The notes: generated from the letters alone by a model not told the origin. A stretch of 64,000 nucleotides of DNA from Nocardia bhagyanarayanae (GCF_006716565.1 NZ_VFPG01000001.1:3410001-3474000), one strand, 5' to 3'; numbered from the stretch's first letter, positions 1 through 9,770 are shown. Numbers and translations are program-made.

Positions 1-1
1 A

Positions 2-2023
2 TGGCGGGTCGGCAGTCGGTTCGGGCCGTACGAGTTGCGCTCGCTGCTGGGTAAGGGGGGAATGGGCGAGGTCTACGAGGCCTACGACACGGTCAAGGAC
101 CGCGTCGTCGCGGTCAAGTTGCTGTCCGAGGAACTCGCCAAAGACCCGGTGTACCAGGTGCGTTTCCGCCGGGAATCGCAGGCCGCCGCCCGGCTCGCCG
201 AGCCGCACGTCATCCCGATCCACGACTGGGGCGTGATCGACGGCGTCCTGTTCATCGACATGCGGCTGGTCAACGGTGTCGACCTGCGCACCATCCTGCG
301 CGGGCAGGGGCCGATGAGCCCGGAACGCGCCGTCTTCCTCATCGAACAGATCGCCGCCGCGCTGGACGCCGCGCACGCCGACGGCCTGGTGCACCGCGAC
401 GTCAAGCCCGCGAACATCCTGGTCACCGACGCCGATTTCGCCTACCTCGTCGATTTCGGCATCGCCCACACCGAGGGCGACTCGGCCGTGACCCAGGTGG
501 GCATGGCGGTCGGCTCCTATATCTACATGGCGCCCGAGCGTTTCGACGTCGGCCCCGTGACCGGCCGCGCGGATATCTACTCGCTGGCCTGTGTGCTGCA
601 CGAATGCCTCACCGGGGCAACACCCTTCCCGGCGGCGAGCATGAGTGTGCTGATCAAGTCCCATCTTTCCGATCCGCCGCCGCGCCCGAGCGCCGAGCGC
701 CCGGGCATCGCGCCCGCTCTCGACGACGTCATCGCCCGCGGCATGGCGAAGGATCCCGCCGACCGTTTCGCGACCGCGACCGAGTTGGCCCGCGCGGCCC
801 GCGCCGTGGTGGGCTCGGCGTCGCCCGCCGCGACCGGGCCGACGTTCGTCGTGCGCGCGCCCGACCCGTCGAGGTTCGGGAAATCGGATCCGACCGTGCG
901 CGGGGCGGTTCCGCCGGAATCCACCGGGGAGCTATCGGTGCCGGCGGTCATCCACCCCACGGCGCCGACCGAGATCCGTCCCGCCGACTTCCAATTCACC
1001 CCGCTCCCGCCGCAGCAGCCGCAGGCGCCGCAGGCGACCGGACCGTTGCCGCAGGTGCGCCCGTTTCCCGACGCGCATCTCTACCCGGAATCCCAGCGGT
1101 ACGCCGAACCTCAGTACGGCGAGAGCCAGTACGCCGAAACCCAGTTCAACCAGGCCCAATACGCGGAGCCGCAGTATCCGGCGCCGCAGTACACCGCGCC
1201 GGAGACGCAGCGCTACCCGGTGCCGGAGGAGCGGCGGCCCGCGCCGGAGACCCAGCGCTATCCGGTGCCGGAGACGCAGCAATCCGCACCGGAAACCCAG
1301 CGTTACCCGTTTCCGTCGACGCCCGAATCGCAGCAAGCAGCGCCGGAAACCCAGCGCTACCCGGAATCGCCGTTCGCCCCGCCGCCCCAGCCGCGGCACG
1401 GCGCGCAACCGGTCCCGCAGCCGACCTACGCCGACCACGTCGCGCAGGGCGAACCGTATCCGCCGCACGGGTACGGCGCCGACGCCTACGACGCCCGATA
1501 CGCCGGACCCGATCCCTACGCGCCGCAGGAGCGGCGCGGGTCCGTCGTGCTGCCCCTGCTGTTCGCAGTGCTGGTGATCGTGGTGGTCACCGTCTCGGGC
1601 GCGGTCGCCTGGCAGGCGATCGGCTCGCGCGATTCCGGCATCGACAACGCCGCCGACGGCAGGACCGATGTGTCCCTGACCTCGGCGCGCGCGCCGAGCG
1701 CGACCGCGACGCCCGCCGCGCCCAAGACCGCCCCGACCTCGACGTCCGCGACCCCGGTCCGGCTACCCGACGGTGCGACGCCTTGCGGCGCCACACAACC
1801 GTCCGGAGCCTTCGCCAGGGCCGCGATCGGCAACGCGGTCACCAGTTGCCCGTTCGCGGAGGAAGTGCGGAGGGCCTACTCCGCGGCGGGAAGCGCGGGC
1901 GGATCCCGGTCGGTGGTGGCGACGAGCCCGGTCACCGGCCGGACCTACACGATGAATTGCGCAGCCGAAGGCCAGCTCGTGGTCTGTACCGGCGGTGAGA
2001 ACGCGGTGGTTTATGTTTACTGA
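2..2023 (+). CDS. Membrane serine/threonine protein kinase (PknB/PknF-like), 5' end cut by window
   Basis: This is an Hanks-type Ser/Thr kinase with a cytoplasmic catalytic domain and an extracytoplasmic tail. The frame is open to the first base of the window and codes in-frame (VGSRFGPYELRSLLGKGGMG), so the start lies at or just before position 1. Counting from base 2, the Gly-rich loop GKGGMGEV is near residue 18, the ATP-binding Lys (AVKLL) near 39, the catalytic loop HRDVKPAN near 131, DFG near 151 and the APE motif follows. Next comes a long Pro/Gln/Tyr-rich linker with PETQRYP-type repeats, one membrane helix near residues 515-538, then a short Thr/Ala-rich extracellular domain with Cys residues. 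There are no PASTA repeats. The substrate and ligand are unknown. The next gene overlaps its stop. Confidence 0.93.
   Translation, partial: WRVGSRFGPYELRSLLGKGGMGEVYEAYDTVKDRVVAVKLLSEELAKDPVYQVRFRRESQAAARLAEPHVIPIHDWGVIDGVLFIDMRLVNGVDLRTILRGQGPMSPERAVFLIEQIAAALDAAHADGLVHRDVKPANILVTDADFAYLVDFGIAHTEGDSAVTQVGMAVGSYIYMAPERFDVGPVTGRADIYSLACVLHECLTGATPFPAASMSVLIKSHLSDPPPRPSAERPGIAPALDDVIARGMAKDPADRFATATELARAARAVVGSASPAATGPTFVVRAPDPSRFGKSDPTVRGAVPPESTGELSVPAVIHPTAPTEIRPADFQFTPLPPQQPQAPQATGPLPQVRPFPDAHLYPESQRYAEPQYGESQYAETQFNQAQYAEPQYPAPQYTAPETQRYPVPEERRPAPETQRYPVPETQQSAPETQRYPFPSTPESQQAAPETQRYPESPFAPPPQPRHGAQPVPQPTYADHVAQGEPYPPHGYGADAYDARYAGPDPYAPQERRGSVVLPLLFAVLVIVVVTVSGAVAWQAIGSRDSGIDNAADGRTDVSLTSARAPSATATPAAPKTAPTSTSATPVRLPDGATPCGATQPSGAFARAAIGNAVTSCPFAEEVRRAYSAAGSAGGSRSVVATSPVTGRTYTMNCAAEGQLVVCTGGENAVVYVY
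1196..1372 (+). repeat. Imperfect tandem repeats in the kinase linker
   Basis: Four imperfect copies of a unit reading roughly GCGCCGGAGACCCAGCGCTA start near 1197, 1241, 1287 and 1342 and encode APETQRYP(V/F/E)P. They sit in the disordered juxtamembrane linker of the kinase. Earlier QYAEPQY-type repeats lie around 1110-1195. Confidence 0.7.
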
Positions 2024-2900
2024 TCGAATCGGGCGCCTCGGTAAGGCGCTGGGTGCCTGCACGCTCGCTCTGGCGTTGCTGACCTCGTGCGGCGCCGACT
2101 CCAGTGGGGACGCCGCCGAGGCGACGACCATCACCGAAGCGGCATCGCGCAGCGATCAGATGAATCTGGAATTCACGCTGCCCGGCACGCTGGCGGCCGG
2201 ATTCCAGGAGTTGCGCGCCGGTGTGCGCGGCCGCTTCGGCATGGCGATCATGCCGGTGGGCGGTAAAGAACGAATGCTGACCTTCGGCGACTGGACCACC
2301 GGGCCCGCCTGGTCGACCATGAAGGTGCCGCTGGTCATCGCCGCGCAGCGCCGTAATCCGTCCACCTCGACCTACGCGATGACGGCCGCGATCACCTCCT
2401 CCGACAACGCCGCCGCCGACACGCTCTGGCAGGGTCTCGGCAGCCCGCAGGAGGCGGCCAAGGCCGTCGAGGCGGTGCTGCGCGAGGGCGGCGACAGCAC
2501 GACCGCGGTGCCCGCGACGCGCAGCCGCGCCGAGCACTCGGCGTTCGGCCAGGCGGAGTGGTCGCTGACCGAGCAGGCGCGGTTCGCCTCGCGGCTGCCG
2601 TGCCTGCCGGAATCGGAGACGGTGCTGGAACTGATGGCCGAGATCGTCCCGAACCACCGCTGGGGTCTCGGCGCCTTCCGCGGCGCGGAGTTCAAGGGCG
2701 GCTGGGGGCCGGACGCCTCCGGCGACTACCTGGTACGTCAGTTCGGCATCATCGACGGCCCGACCGGAAAGATCGCGATCGCCTTTGCCGCCCAGCCCGA
2801 TTCGGGCGCGTTCTCGGACGGCATGAATGTGCTCGACAAGATGGCCACGCTCGTCTCCGAACACCTCGACGAACTGACCGGCGGCAAGTGCCCGTCCTGA
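2013..2900 (+). CDS. Beta-lactamase-like serine hydrolase lipoprotein
   Basis: This is an exported lipoprotein of the class A beta-lactamase/penicillin-recognising fold. The N-terminus has a hydrophobic stretch ending in the lipobox LLTSC. A SxxK motif (STMK) lies near residues 101-104, SDN near 130-132 and a KTG-like KGGW near 228. These are the expected catalytic elements, although the last deviates from KTG. I chose the ATG at 2013, which overlaps the kinase stop by 11 bases; an in-frame GTG at 1995 would add six residues. Coupling to the kinase suggests a cell-envelope role, possibly peptidoglycan-related. That role, and any lactamase activity, are inference. Confidence 0.8.
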   Translation: MFTDRIGRLGKALGACTLALALLTSCGADSSGDAAEATTITEAASRSDQMNLEFTLPGTLAAGFQELRAGVRGRFGMAIMPVGGKERMLTFGDWTTGPAWSTMKVPLVIAAQRRNPSTSTYAMTAAITSSDNAAADTLWQGLGSPQEAAKAVEAVLREGGDSTTAVPATRSRAEHSAFGQAEWSLTEQARFASRLPCLPESETVLELMAEIVPNHRWGLGAFRGAEFKGGWGPDASGDYLVRQFGIIDGPTGKIAIAFAAQPDSGAFSDGMNVLDKMATLVSEHLDELTGGKCPS

Positions 2901-2993
2901 CCCGCGCGGTGAATGCGGCGCTGAGCGGGACGTAACCCAGGGTTCACGGGGGCGGGGCTGCCAGGCCTCGCCGAGCGGGGCAAGATATCGGCC

Positions 2994-4028
2994 ATGCGCA
3001 TCGGAGTCTTGACCGGAGGCGGGGACTGTCCAGGACTGAACGCGGTCATCCGCGCCGTCGTTCGCACCGCGAACGGACGGTACGGAGACGCGATCGTGGG
3101 CTTCCAGGACGGCTGGCGCGGCCTATTGGAAGACCGCAAGATCAACATCCTCAACGACGACCGCACCGACCGGCTGCTCACCAAGGGCGGCACCATGCTC
3201 GGCACCGCACGCACCAATCCCGACACACTGCGCGCCGGGCTCGGCCAGATCAAACAGACGCTCGACGACAACGGCATCGAAGCACTCATCCCCATCGGCG
3301 GCGAGGGCACCCTCACCGCCGCCAGCTGGCTGGCCGACGAGGGCGTCCCCGTGGTCGGCGTGCCCAAGACCATCGACAACGACATCGACTGCACCGACGT
3401 GACGTTCGGCCACGACACCGCACTGAGCATCGCCACCGAGGCGATCGACCGCCTGCACACCACCGCCGAATCGCACCAGCGCGTGATGCTGGTCGAGGTG
3501 ATGGGCAGGCACGCGGGCTGGATCGCGATCAACTCCGGCATGGCCGCGGGCGCGCACCTTACCCTGGTGCCCGAGGTCCCGTTCGACGTGGACGAGGTCT
3601 GCGCCATGATCAAGCGCCGCTTCCAGCGCGGGGACAAGCACTTCATCTGCGTGGTGGCCGAGGGCTCGCATCCGGCGCCGGACTCCGGCTTCGCGCTGCG
3701 CGAGGGCGGCATCGACGAGTTCGGGCACGAGCGGTTCACCGGTGTCGCCCAGCAGCTCGGCGCCGAGATCGAACGTCGCATCGGCAAGGAGGTGCGCACC
3801 ACGGTGCTCGGCCACGTCCAGCGCGGCGGCAGCCCGACTCCCTACGACCGCGTGCTGGCCACCCGGTTCGGGCTGCACGCCGCCGAGGCGGTGCACGCCG
3901 GGCAGTTCGGTCAGATGGTCGCCCTGCACGGCACCGCGATCGGCCTCGTACCGCTCGCGGAGGCGACCAAGCAGCTCAAGCGGGTGCCCGCCGACCGCTA
4001 CCGCGAGGCCGAGGCGTTCTTCGGCTGA
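2994..4028 (+). CDS. pfkA: 6-phosphofructokinase
   Basis: The 344-aa product phosphorylates fructose 6-phosphate in glycolysis. It opens with [20 protein letters not shown], the nucleotide-binding loop of the PfkA family. It contains GGEGT at the position that decides the phosphoryl donor (Gly104 in E. coli numbering, an ATP-type residue) and PKTIDND with the catalytic Asp. The residue before TIDND is Lys, as in pyrophosphate-type enzymes; this Gly/Lys combination is known in actinobacterial PfkA. Length is normal. It lies upstream of gatB as in mycobacteria (Rv3010c-Rv3009c), here with two genes in between. Confidence 0.95.
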   Translation: MRIGVLTGGGDCPGLNAVIRAVVRTANGRYGDAIVGFQDGWRGLLEDRKINILNDDRTDRLLTKGGTMLGTARTNPDTLRAGLGQIKQTLDDNGIEALIPIGGEGTLTAASWLADEGVPVVGVPKTIDNDIDCTDVTFGHDTALSIATEAIDRLHTTAESHQRVMLVEVMGRHAGWIAINSGMAAGAHLTLVPEVPFDVDEVCAMIKRRFQRGDKHFICVVAEGSHPAPDSGFALREGGIDEFGHERFTGVAQQLGAEIERRIGKEVRTTVLGHVQRGGSPTPYDRVLATRFGLHAAEAVHAGQFGQMVALHGTAIGLVPLAEATKQLKRVPADRYREAEAFFG

Positions 4029-4060
4029 CACCCGTCCGCGCGGCAATTACCCTGGCCGCC

Positions 4061-4489
4061 ATGGGTCTTGCCATCGACGATCTGCCCGCCGACACCGCCG
4101 CCGTGCTGCGCCGCCGGGCCCGCGCCGCCGAACTCCCCGTCGCCGCCTACCTGCGCGCGGAGCTCGTCGCGCGGGTCGGTGCGCGCGCACCGGAGGATGC
4201 CGTCGTCGAGTTCCTCGAATCGGAAGGGCGCGACACCGCGCCCGAGATCGATGCGGACGCTTCGGCGCTCGTCACGGTCTACGACCTGCCCGCCGAGACG
4301 CTGACCGTGCTCGGCAGACGGGCCCGCGCCGCCGGATACCCGCTCGGCGACTACGCGCGGCGAGAGCTGATCGCCTCGGCGCGGCGTAGCACGGTCGAGG
4401 ACGCGATGCTCGAGTTCGGCCAGGTCGCGGACCATGGGCTGGACATGGCGGCGGTCGCGGCCGCCGTGCGGTACGCGCGCGGGGAGTGA
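4061..4489 (+). CDS. Tandem ribbon-helix-helix (FitA/VapB-antitoxin-like) protein
   Basis: The 142-aa protein consists of two similar halves. Each begins with (D)LPA(D/E)T, followed by a helix with RRRARAA or GRRARAA, then (V)AAYLRAELVA or (L)GDYARRELIA, and ends in EDA(V/M)xEF. This is the pattern of FitA/VapB-type ribbon-helix-helix antitoxins, here duplicated in one chain. A single polypeptide could form the two-fold RHH unit that normally needs a dimer. No PIN-domain or other toxin gene is adjacent: pfkA is 32 bases upstream and a lipoprotein gene is downstream. A role as an orphan DNA-binding regulator is inference. Confidence 0.65.
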   Translation: MGLAIDDLPADTAAVLRRRARAAELPVAAYLRAELVARVGARAPEDAVVEFLESEGRDTAPEIDADASALVTVYDLPAETLTVLGRRARAAGYPLGDYARRELIASARRSTVEDAMLEFGQVADHGLDMAAVAAAVRYARGE

Positions 4490-4592
4490 TCGTCTTCCGG
4501 GATTCCCTGGAGCCCAGATCATTCCCGCGGCGTACGGTGCGTGCGACTCGCGGTTGATCCCGATCCGCGGGCGTCGTGGGTACTGTCGCTGC

Positions 4593-5972
4593 ATGCGTAC
4601 CGGTCGAGTGCTCGCCGTGGTCCTGTTCGTGGTCGCCGCGCTGGTGGCGAGCTGCACCGAGGAGTCCAACCCGCCGGAACCCACCACCGGTGACTGGCAC
4701 GGCGCGATCCAGATCCCCGGCCAGCCGCTGGACATCGGGGTGACCTTCGCGGGCGACGGCACCGCCACCATCGACATCCCGCAGCAAGGCGTGCGGGACG
4801 AACCGCTGAAAGACGTGAAGTCCGATCGGACCGGCGTCTCCTTCGCCATTCCGGACGTCCCCGGCGATCCCGTGTTCAAGGGCGGTTACGACGCGGGCTC
4901 CGACCGGATCAGCGGGGATTTCACTCAGTTCGGCCAGTCGTACCCGCTGACGCTCGAGCGCGGCGCCGTCGCTGGGCTGGACCGGCCGCAGGAGCCGAAA
5001 CCGCCGTTCCCGTACCGCTCGGAGGACGTGAGTTACGCCAGCGGCGACATCACCGTCGCGGGCACCCTCACGAAACCCGAAGGCGCCGGAGCGTTTCCGG
5101 CGGTGCTGCTGGTCACCGGCAGCGGACCGCAGGACCGGAACGAAGAACTGATGGGCCACAAGCCCTTCCTGCTGCTCGCCGACACCCTCACCCGCGCCGG
5201 CTACGCGGTGCTGCGCACCGACGACCGCGGCGTCGGAGGCACCGGCGGCGATCTGGCGCAGTCGAACTACACCGAGCTGGCCGACGACGTCGCGGCGGGC
5301 GTGAACTACCTGCGCGGCCGCCCCGACATCGACCCGGCGCGCGTCGGCCTGCTCGGCCACAGCGAGGGCGGCTACCTGGCGCCGATGGTCGCCGCGCGGC
5401 CCGACAGCGGCGTCGCCTTCGCGATCCTCATGGCGGGACCGACGGTGCCCGGCGGCGATGTGCTCATCGAACAGACCAGGGCGATCCTGGCCGCCAATGG
5501 CGTGCCGCCCGAGGAGATCGACAAGCAGGTGCGCGACACCACCGAGATGGTGGCGCTGCTCAAGGCCGGTGATCTGGCCGGGGCCAAGGACTTGGCCAAG
5601 CGCAACAACGCCGCGCTGCCCGAGAGCGAGCGGGTGCCCGACGACCAGGTCGGCGCCGAGATCACCCCGTACTTCGCCGCGCTGATCGCCCACGATCCCG
5701 CGCCCTCGCTGTCCGCGCTGCGGATTCCGGTGCTCGCCTTCTTCGGCGAGAAGGATCTTCAGGTCCTCGCCACCCAGAACGAGCCGCCCGCCCGTACCTT
5801 GCTGGCCGCGGGCCCGGACGCCACCGTGCACGTCTTCCCGGGGCTCAACCACCTGCTGCAGCCCACCCAGACCGGCCTGCCCAGCGAGTACACCGCCATC
5901 GAGACGACCATCGATCCGCAGGTCCTCACCTACGTGACGAACTGGCTGACCCAGCGGTTCCCGCCGAAGTGA
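4593..5972 (+). CDS. Alpha/beta-hydrolase family lipoprotein (putative esterase/peptidase)
   Basis: The 459-aa secreted lipoprotein starts at the ATG at 4593; upstream in-frame codons do not resemble protein. The signal peptide ends in the lipobox LVASC. Residues about 30-140 form a beta-rich N-terminal domain of the type preceding some hydrolases. The hydrolase domain then follows, with the oxyanion region GSGPQDRN, the nucleophile elbow GHSEGG near residue 255, an Asp in FFGEKD near 387 and a His in PGLNHLL near 417. The substrate cannot be told from sequence. It lies directly upstream of gatB in the same direction. Confidence 0.85.
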   Translation: MRTGRVLAVVLFVVAALVASCTEESNPPEPTTGDWHGAIQIPGQPLDIGVTFAGDGTATIDIPQQGVRDEPLKDVKSDRTGVSFAIPDVPGDPVFKGGYDAGSDRISGDFTQFGQSYPLTLERGAVAGLDRPQEPKPPFPYRSEDVSYASGDITVAGTLTKPEGAGAFPAVLLVTGSGPQDRNEELMGHKPFLLLADTLTRAGYAVLRTDDRGVGGTGGDLAQSNYTELADDVAAGVNYLRGRPDIDPARVGLLGHSEGGYLAPMVAARPDSGVAFAILMAGPTVPGGDVLIEQTRAILAANGVPPEEIDKQVRDTTEMVALLKAGDLAGAKDLAKRNNAALPESERVPDDQVGAEITPYFAALIAHDPAPSLSALRIPVLAFFGEKDLQVLATQNEPPARTLLAAGPDATVHVFPGLNHLLQPTQTGLPSEYTAIETTIDPQVLTYVTNWLTQRFPPK

Positions 5973-6037
5973 TTCGGCGGAACCGAACCGCGGAGGTCGG
6001 CGCGGTGTCCACCGACCTCTTCCCTAAACTGATCGGC

Positions 6038-7543
6038 ATGAGCACAACCACCGTCGAGCTGATGGACTACAGCGACGTCATCGCCCGGTTCGAGCCGGTG
6101 CTCGGCATGGAGGTCCACGTCGAGCTGTCCACGGCGACAAAGATGTTCTGCGGCTGCGCCACGGAATTCGGCGCGCAGCCCAACACCCAGGTGTGCCCGG
6201 TGTGCCTCGGGCTGCCCGGATCGCTGCCGGTGGTGAACCAGCAGGCGGTGGAGTCGGCGATCCGCATCGGCCTGGCGCTGAACTGCTCGATCACCCCGTG
6301 GGGCCGGTTCGCGCGGAAGAACTACTTCTACCCCGACCAGCCGAAGAACTACCAGATCAGCCAGTACGACGAGCCGATCGCGACCAACGGCCACCTGGAC
6401 GTGGTGCTCGACGACGGCAGCACTTTCCGGGTGGACATCGAGCGCGCCCACATGGAAGAGGACACCGGCAAGTCGGTGCACGTCGGCGGCGCCACCGGCC
6501 GCATCCACGGCGCGAGCCACTCGCTGCTCGACTACAACCGTGCGGGCGTGCCGCTCATCGAGATCGTCACCAAGCCGATCACCGGCGCGGGGGAACGCGC
6601 GCCCGAGGTGGCCCGCGCGTACGTGACCGCGCTGCGTGATCTGCTGAAGGCGCTCGACGTCTCGGACGTCAAGATGGAGCAGGGTTCGCTGCGCTGCGAC
6701 GCCAACGTCTCGCTGATGCCCATCGGCGCCACCGAATTCGGCACCCGCACCGAGACCAAGAACGTCAACTCGCTCAAGAGCGTCGAGGTCGCGGTGCGCT
6801 TCGAGATGCGCCGCCAGGCCGCCGTGCTCGCCGACGGCGGCAGCATCGTGCAGGAGACCCGGCACTTCCACGAGACCGACGGAACCACCTCGCCGGGACG
6901 CCGCAAGGAGACCGCCGAGGACTACCGCTACTTCCCGGAGCCGGACCTCGAGCCCATCGCGCCGGACGCGGAGTGGGTCGAGGGACTGCGCGCCACCATC
7001 CCCGAGTACCCGTGGCTGCGCCGGGCGCGGATCCAGGCCGACTGGGGCTGGTCGGACGAGGTCATGCGCGACGTGGTGAACGCGGGCGCGCTGGACGCCA
7101 TCATCGCCACCGTCGAGGCGGGCGCGCCGCCGAACGAGGCGCGCTCCTGGTGGGTCAACTACCTCACCGAGAAGGCCAAGGAGCGCGAGGTCGGCCTCGA
7201 GGACCTGCCGATCACCCCGGCGCAGGTGGCCGAGGTGACCAAGCTGGTCGAGGCCAAGACCGTCAACAGCAAGGTCGCCAAGCAGGTCGTCGACTTCGTC
7301 CTCGCGGGTGAAGGCGAGCCCGCCGCGATCGTCGAGGCCAAGGGTCTCGGCATGGTCAGCGACGACAGCGCGCTGCAGACCGAGGTCGAGAAGGCGCTCG
7401 CCGCCAACCCCGACATCGCCGAGAAGATCCGCTCCGGTAAGGTCCAGGCCGCGGGCAAGATCGTCGGCGACGTCATGAAAGCGACCCGGGGACAAGCCGA
7501 CGCCGCGCGCGTCCGCGAACTCGTTCTCGCCGCCTGCTCCTGA
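6038..7543 (+). CDS. gatB: Aspartyl/glutamyl-tRNA(Asn/Gln) amidotransferase subunit B
   Basis: GatB activates the side-chain carboxyl of Glu-tRNA(Gln) or Asp-tRNA(Asn) inside the GatCAB complex, which then amidates it with ammonia from GatA. The N-terminus reads [15 protein letters not shown], followed by the zinc-binding FCGC...CPVCLG cysteines. The C-terminal half carries the helical YqeY-like tail that binds tRNA. I chose the ATG at 6038 ([14 protein letters not shown]), which gives 501 aa, close to family length; a GTG at 6005 is an alternative. gatA and gatC are not in the window. It complements the gltX and tRNA-Gln genes found 47 kb away. Confidence 0.96.
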   Translation: MSTTTVELMDYSDVIARFEPVLGMEVHVELSTATKMFCGCATEFGAQPNTQVCPVCLGLPGSLPVVNQQAVESAIRIGLALNCSITPWGRFARKNYFYPDQPKNYQISQYDEPIATNGHLDVVLDDGSTFRVDIERAHMEEDTGKSVHVGGATGRIHGASHSLLDYNRAGVPLIEIVTKPITGAGERAPEVARAYVTALRDLLKALDVSDVKMEQGSLRCDANVSLMPIGATEFGTRTETKNVNSLKSVEVAVRFEMRRQAAVLADGGSIVQETRHFHETDGTTSPGRRKETAEDYRYFPEPDLEPIAPDAEWVEGLRATIPEYPWLRRARIQADWGWSDEVMRDVVNAGALDAIIATVEAGAPPNEARSWWVNYLTEKAKEREVGLEDLPITPAQVAEVTKLVEAKTVNSKVAKQVVDFVLAGEGEPAAIVEAKGLGMVSDDSALQTEVEKALAANPDIAEKIRSGKVQAAGKIVGDVMKATRGQADAARVRELVLAACS

Positions 7544-7652
7544 TCGAACACACCGCGCCGCCCGCAACCGTTGGTAGCGGGCGGCATGGTCGTTTTCGAG
7601 CACCGCGGCGCGGCCTGCGCACGCTCGTGCTCAGGGGCGCGCCGTACGTCGG

Positions 7653-8756
7653 TCAGTCCGGTCCGGTGCCGCTGGCGCTCTGCGGCGGGATGCGGACGAC
7701 GCGGTCGTCGTTGGGGCCGGGTTGGCCGTCGGTCTTGTTGACGGTGCCGACCCAGATGTTGCCGTCGGGTCCGACCGTCGCGCCGCCGAGCTGGCCGTAG
7801 CGGTCCTGGGCGAGCAGGCTGGGGGCCGCGGTCACGGCGTGGGTGTTCTCGTCGGTGGCGGCGATGGCGAGCGCCTTGGCGTAGGTCAGCGAGACCGCCA
7901 CACCGTCGGCGGCCGCCGCACAGCCCGCGACGCCGGGCCGGTCCGGCCAGGTCCACGCGACGCTGATCGCGCCGTCCGCGCCCAGTCGTTGCAGCCGGTC
8001 CTCGACGGGGGTGCGGTCGGTGAACCAGACGTTGTCCTTGCCGTCGCGGCACAGATCGCCCGCGACGCCGATGCCCGAGGCCGCGACCTCCGGCGCCGCC
8101 GCACCGCCCGGCGCGGGGGAGTTCACCCGCAGCAGCTTTCCGGCCAGCGAGGAGGGGGTCGAGGCGAGGCCGGGATTGCCCGCGTCGCCGGTCAGTACCA
8201 GCAGCCGGTCGGGGCTCGCCCATTCGATCGCGCCGTGATTTCCGCTGGCGCCCTTGGGGATTCCGGTGAGGATGTCCTTGGGCGGCCCACCTTCGGCGAT
8301 CCGGACGACCCGGTTGTCGCTGCCCGTGGTGATGTACGCGTAGATCAGCCCGTCTTCGCGGTAGGTCGGGGAGAGGGCGATGTCGCTGAGTCCGCCGTCG
8401 GCCGAGCCGTCCACGTCCAGGCGCGCGATCTCGATCGGCGGCTGATCCGGATCGACCACCTTCAGGATGCGCCCGGTGCGGCGCTCGGCGACCAGCGCGC
8501 CCTCGGCAACGCCGACCATGCCCGCGGTGGTGTCCAGGCAGGTCGCGACCACCGCCGGGTCGGGGTCGATGCAGGGCCCGCTCGGGCGGGTCGTCGACGG
8601 CGGCGCCTGCTTCGGGGACTTGGGGTCCGCGGGTTCGAACGTCGGCTCGGGGGTGAACGGGCTCGACGCGGAATCGTCGAACCTGGCGCATCCGGCCAGC
8701 AGAGCGGATCCGAGCGCCACACTCATGGCGAGACGCCCCACGACAACCAACCTCAT
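7653..8756 (-). CDS. LppZ-like lipoprotein, glucose/sorbosone dehydrogenase-type beta-propeller
   Basis: The 367-aa lipoprotein has a signal peptide ending in LLAGC. It has the six-bladed propeller signature of PQQ-dependent sugar dehydrogenase-like proteins: SDIALSPTYREDGLIYAYIT, GNHGAIEW, GDAGNP, LLRVN and GPDGNIWVGTVN. Position and type match mycobacterial Rv3006 (lppZ), whose true substrate is not established. It is transcribed away from the DoxX-like gene across a 113-base region with a strong palindrome. The pairing is conserved in mycobacteria (Rv3006/Rv3005c). Catalytic activity is not assured. Confidence 0.85.
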   Translation of the reverse strand: MRLVVVGRLAMSVALGSALLAGCARFDDSASSPFTPEPTFEPADPKSPKQAPPSTTRPSGPCIDPDPAVVATCLDTTAGMVGVAEGALVAERRTGRILKVVDPDQPPIEIARLDVDGSADGGLSDIALSPTYREDGLIYAYITTGSDNRVVRIAEGGPPKDILTGIPKGASGNHGAIEWASPDRLLVLTGDAGNPGLASTPSSLAGKLLRVNSPAPGGAAAPEVAASGIGVAGDLCRDGKDNVWFTDRTPVEDRLQRLGADGAISVAWTWPDRPGVAGCAAAADGVAVSLTYAKALAIAATDENTHAVTAAPSLLAQDRYGQLGGATVGPDGNIWVGTVNKTDGQPGPNDDRVVRIPPQSASGTGPD

Positions 8757-8835
8757 GCCCCAGACGTTACGGAAATACCGTCGCCCGCGCCGCTCCCGGG
8801 GGGCGTGTTGACACGCCGTCGGGCTTTCGACTCCC

Positions 8836-8858
8836 CTATGTCGCGCGGCGCGACATAG
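8836..8858. promoter_or_regulatory. Perfect 23-bp palindrome between divergent lppZ-like and doxX-like genes
   Basis: The arms CTATGTCGCGC and GCGCGACATAG are exactly complementary around a single central G. The element ends 11 bases before the GTG of the DoxX-like gene, so a bound repressor would block it, and it lies 80 bases from the lppZ-like start. It is best read as an operator for a dimeric regulator; an RNA hairpin in a 5' UTR is the alternative. The cognate regulator is not evident in the window. Confidence 0.6.
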
Positions 8859-8869
8859 GGTGTGAACCC

Positions 8870-9712
8870 GTGAGCGACAAGCCGAATCAGCTTCCCACCG
8901 GCCCGGTCACGGGCGAGCAGCCCGCCACCGGCCGTCAACCGGTGACCAGCCCGTACGATTCGCCGACCCAGCAGCTCCCCGTGGTGGACGTGACCAAGCC
9001 GCGTCCCGCCGACGTGCCGCGCACCGACGACGAGCTCGGCCTCGATCCCGACGTGCCCAGTGTCGAGCAGACCAAGGCCGGCGAGCCCGCGTACTCCTAC
9101 GCCAGCATCCCGCCCGCCGCCAATCCGCCGAACGAGCCGAGCAAGGCGGTGCGCCGCCGCACGGCCGAAAACCGGCGCGGCACTTTGAATTTCGGTTTGT
9201 TCCTGCTCCGGCTGGTGATCGGCGGCACCTTCATCTATCACGGCTTGCAGAAGCTCACCGGCTGGTTTCACGGCCCCGGCCTGGACGGCACCCGCGACAT
9301 GATGGCCGACGGCGGCTGGGACCACCCCAGTCTCGCCACCGTCCTCCTCGTCGCGGGCGAGCTCGGCGGCGGCATCTTGCTGATCCTCGGCCTCGCCACC
9401 CCGCTCGCCGCGGGTGCGGTGCTCGCCGTGATCCTCACCGCGTGGGCGTGGAAGCAGGGCATGATCCCCGGCTTCCAGTACAAGGGCTCGGTCCCCTCCG
9501 GCGTCGAACTCGAGACGATCCTCGCGGGCACCGCCGCCGCCCTCATCCTCACCGGCCCCGGCCGCTGGTCCCTCGACCGCAACCGCGGCTGGTCCACCCG
9601 CCCCGCCTGGGGCTCCTCCGCCGCCCTCCTGGCCGCCCTCCTCGCCGCCGCAGCCACCTACTGGTACCTCCACGGCGGCAACCCCCTCACCGGCATCGGC
9701 CCCTTCGCCTGA
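8870..9712 (+). CDS. DoxX-family membrane protein (Rv3005c-like)
   Basis: The 280-aa protein has a hydrophilic, Pro-rich N-terminal region (about 100 residues) and then a DoxX domain with four hydrophobic helices. The domain starts at NFGLFLLRLVIGGTFIYHGLQK and includes the typical EL(G)GGILLILGLATPLAA segment. A last helix lies near the C-terminus. DoxX proteins are integral membrane proteins; the mycobacterial Rv3005c (SseA/SodA partner) contributes to thiol and oxidative-stress handling. That link is from knowledge of the family, not from this sequence. Start is GTG, 11 bases after the palindrome at 8836. Confidence 0.85.
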   Translation: MSDKPNQLPTGPVTGEQPATGRQPVTSPYDSPTQQLPVVDVTKPRPADVPRTDDELGLDPDVPSVEQTKAGEPAYSYASIPPAANPPNEPSKAVRRRTAENRRGTLNFGLFLLRLVIGGTFIYHGLQKLTGWFHGPGLDGTRDMMADGGWDHPSLATVLLVAGELGGGILLILGLATPLAAGAVLAVILTAWAWKQGMIPGFQYKGSVPSGVELETILAGTAAALILTGPGRWSLDRNRGWSTRPAWGSSAALLAALLAAAATYWYLHGGNPLTGIGPFA

Positions 9713-9733
9713 ACCGGCCCAAGACACAGACAT

Positions 9734-9770
9734 GCGGAAGGCCCCCGGCGCGAAACCGGGGGCCTTCCGC
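9734..9770 (+). terminator. Intrinsic terminator after the DoxX-like gene
   Basis: A perfect 15-bp stem, arm GCGGAAGGCCCCCGG, closes a 7-base loop 22 bases after the stop. No long T-run follows, as is common in high-GC actinobacteria. Confidence 0.75.

Noticed and set aside
4272-5852. Frame of 526 codons antisense to the hydrolase gene (and many similar long antisense frames, e.g. under gatB, ilvB, serA)
   Set aside because: High-GC codon bias on one strand opens long frames on the other. These lack domains, and the sense genes are clearly real.
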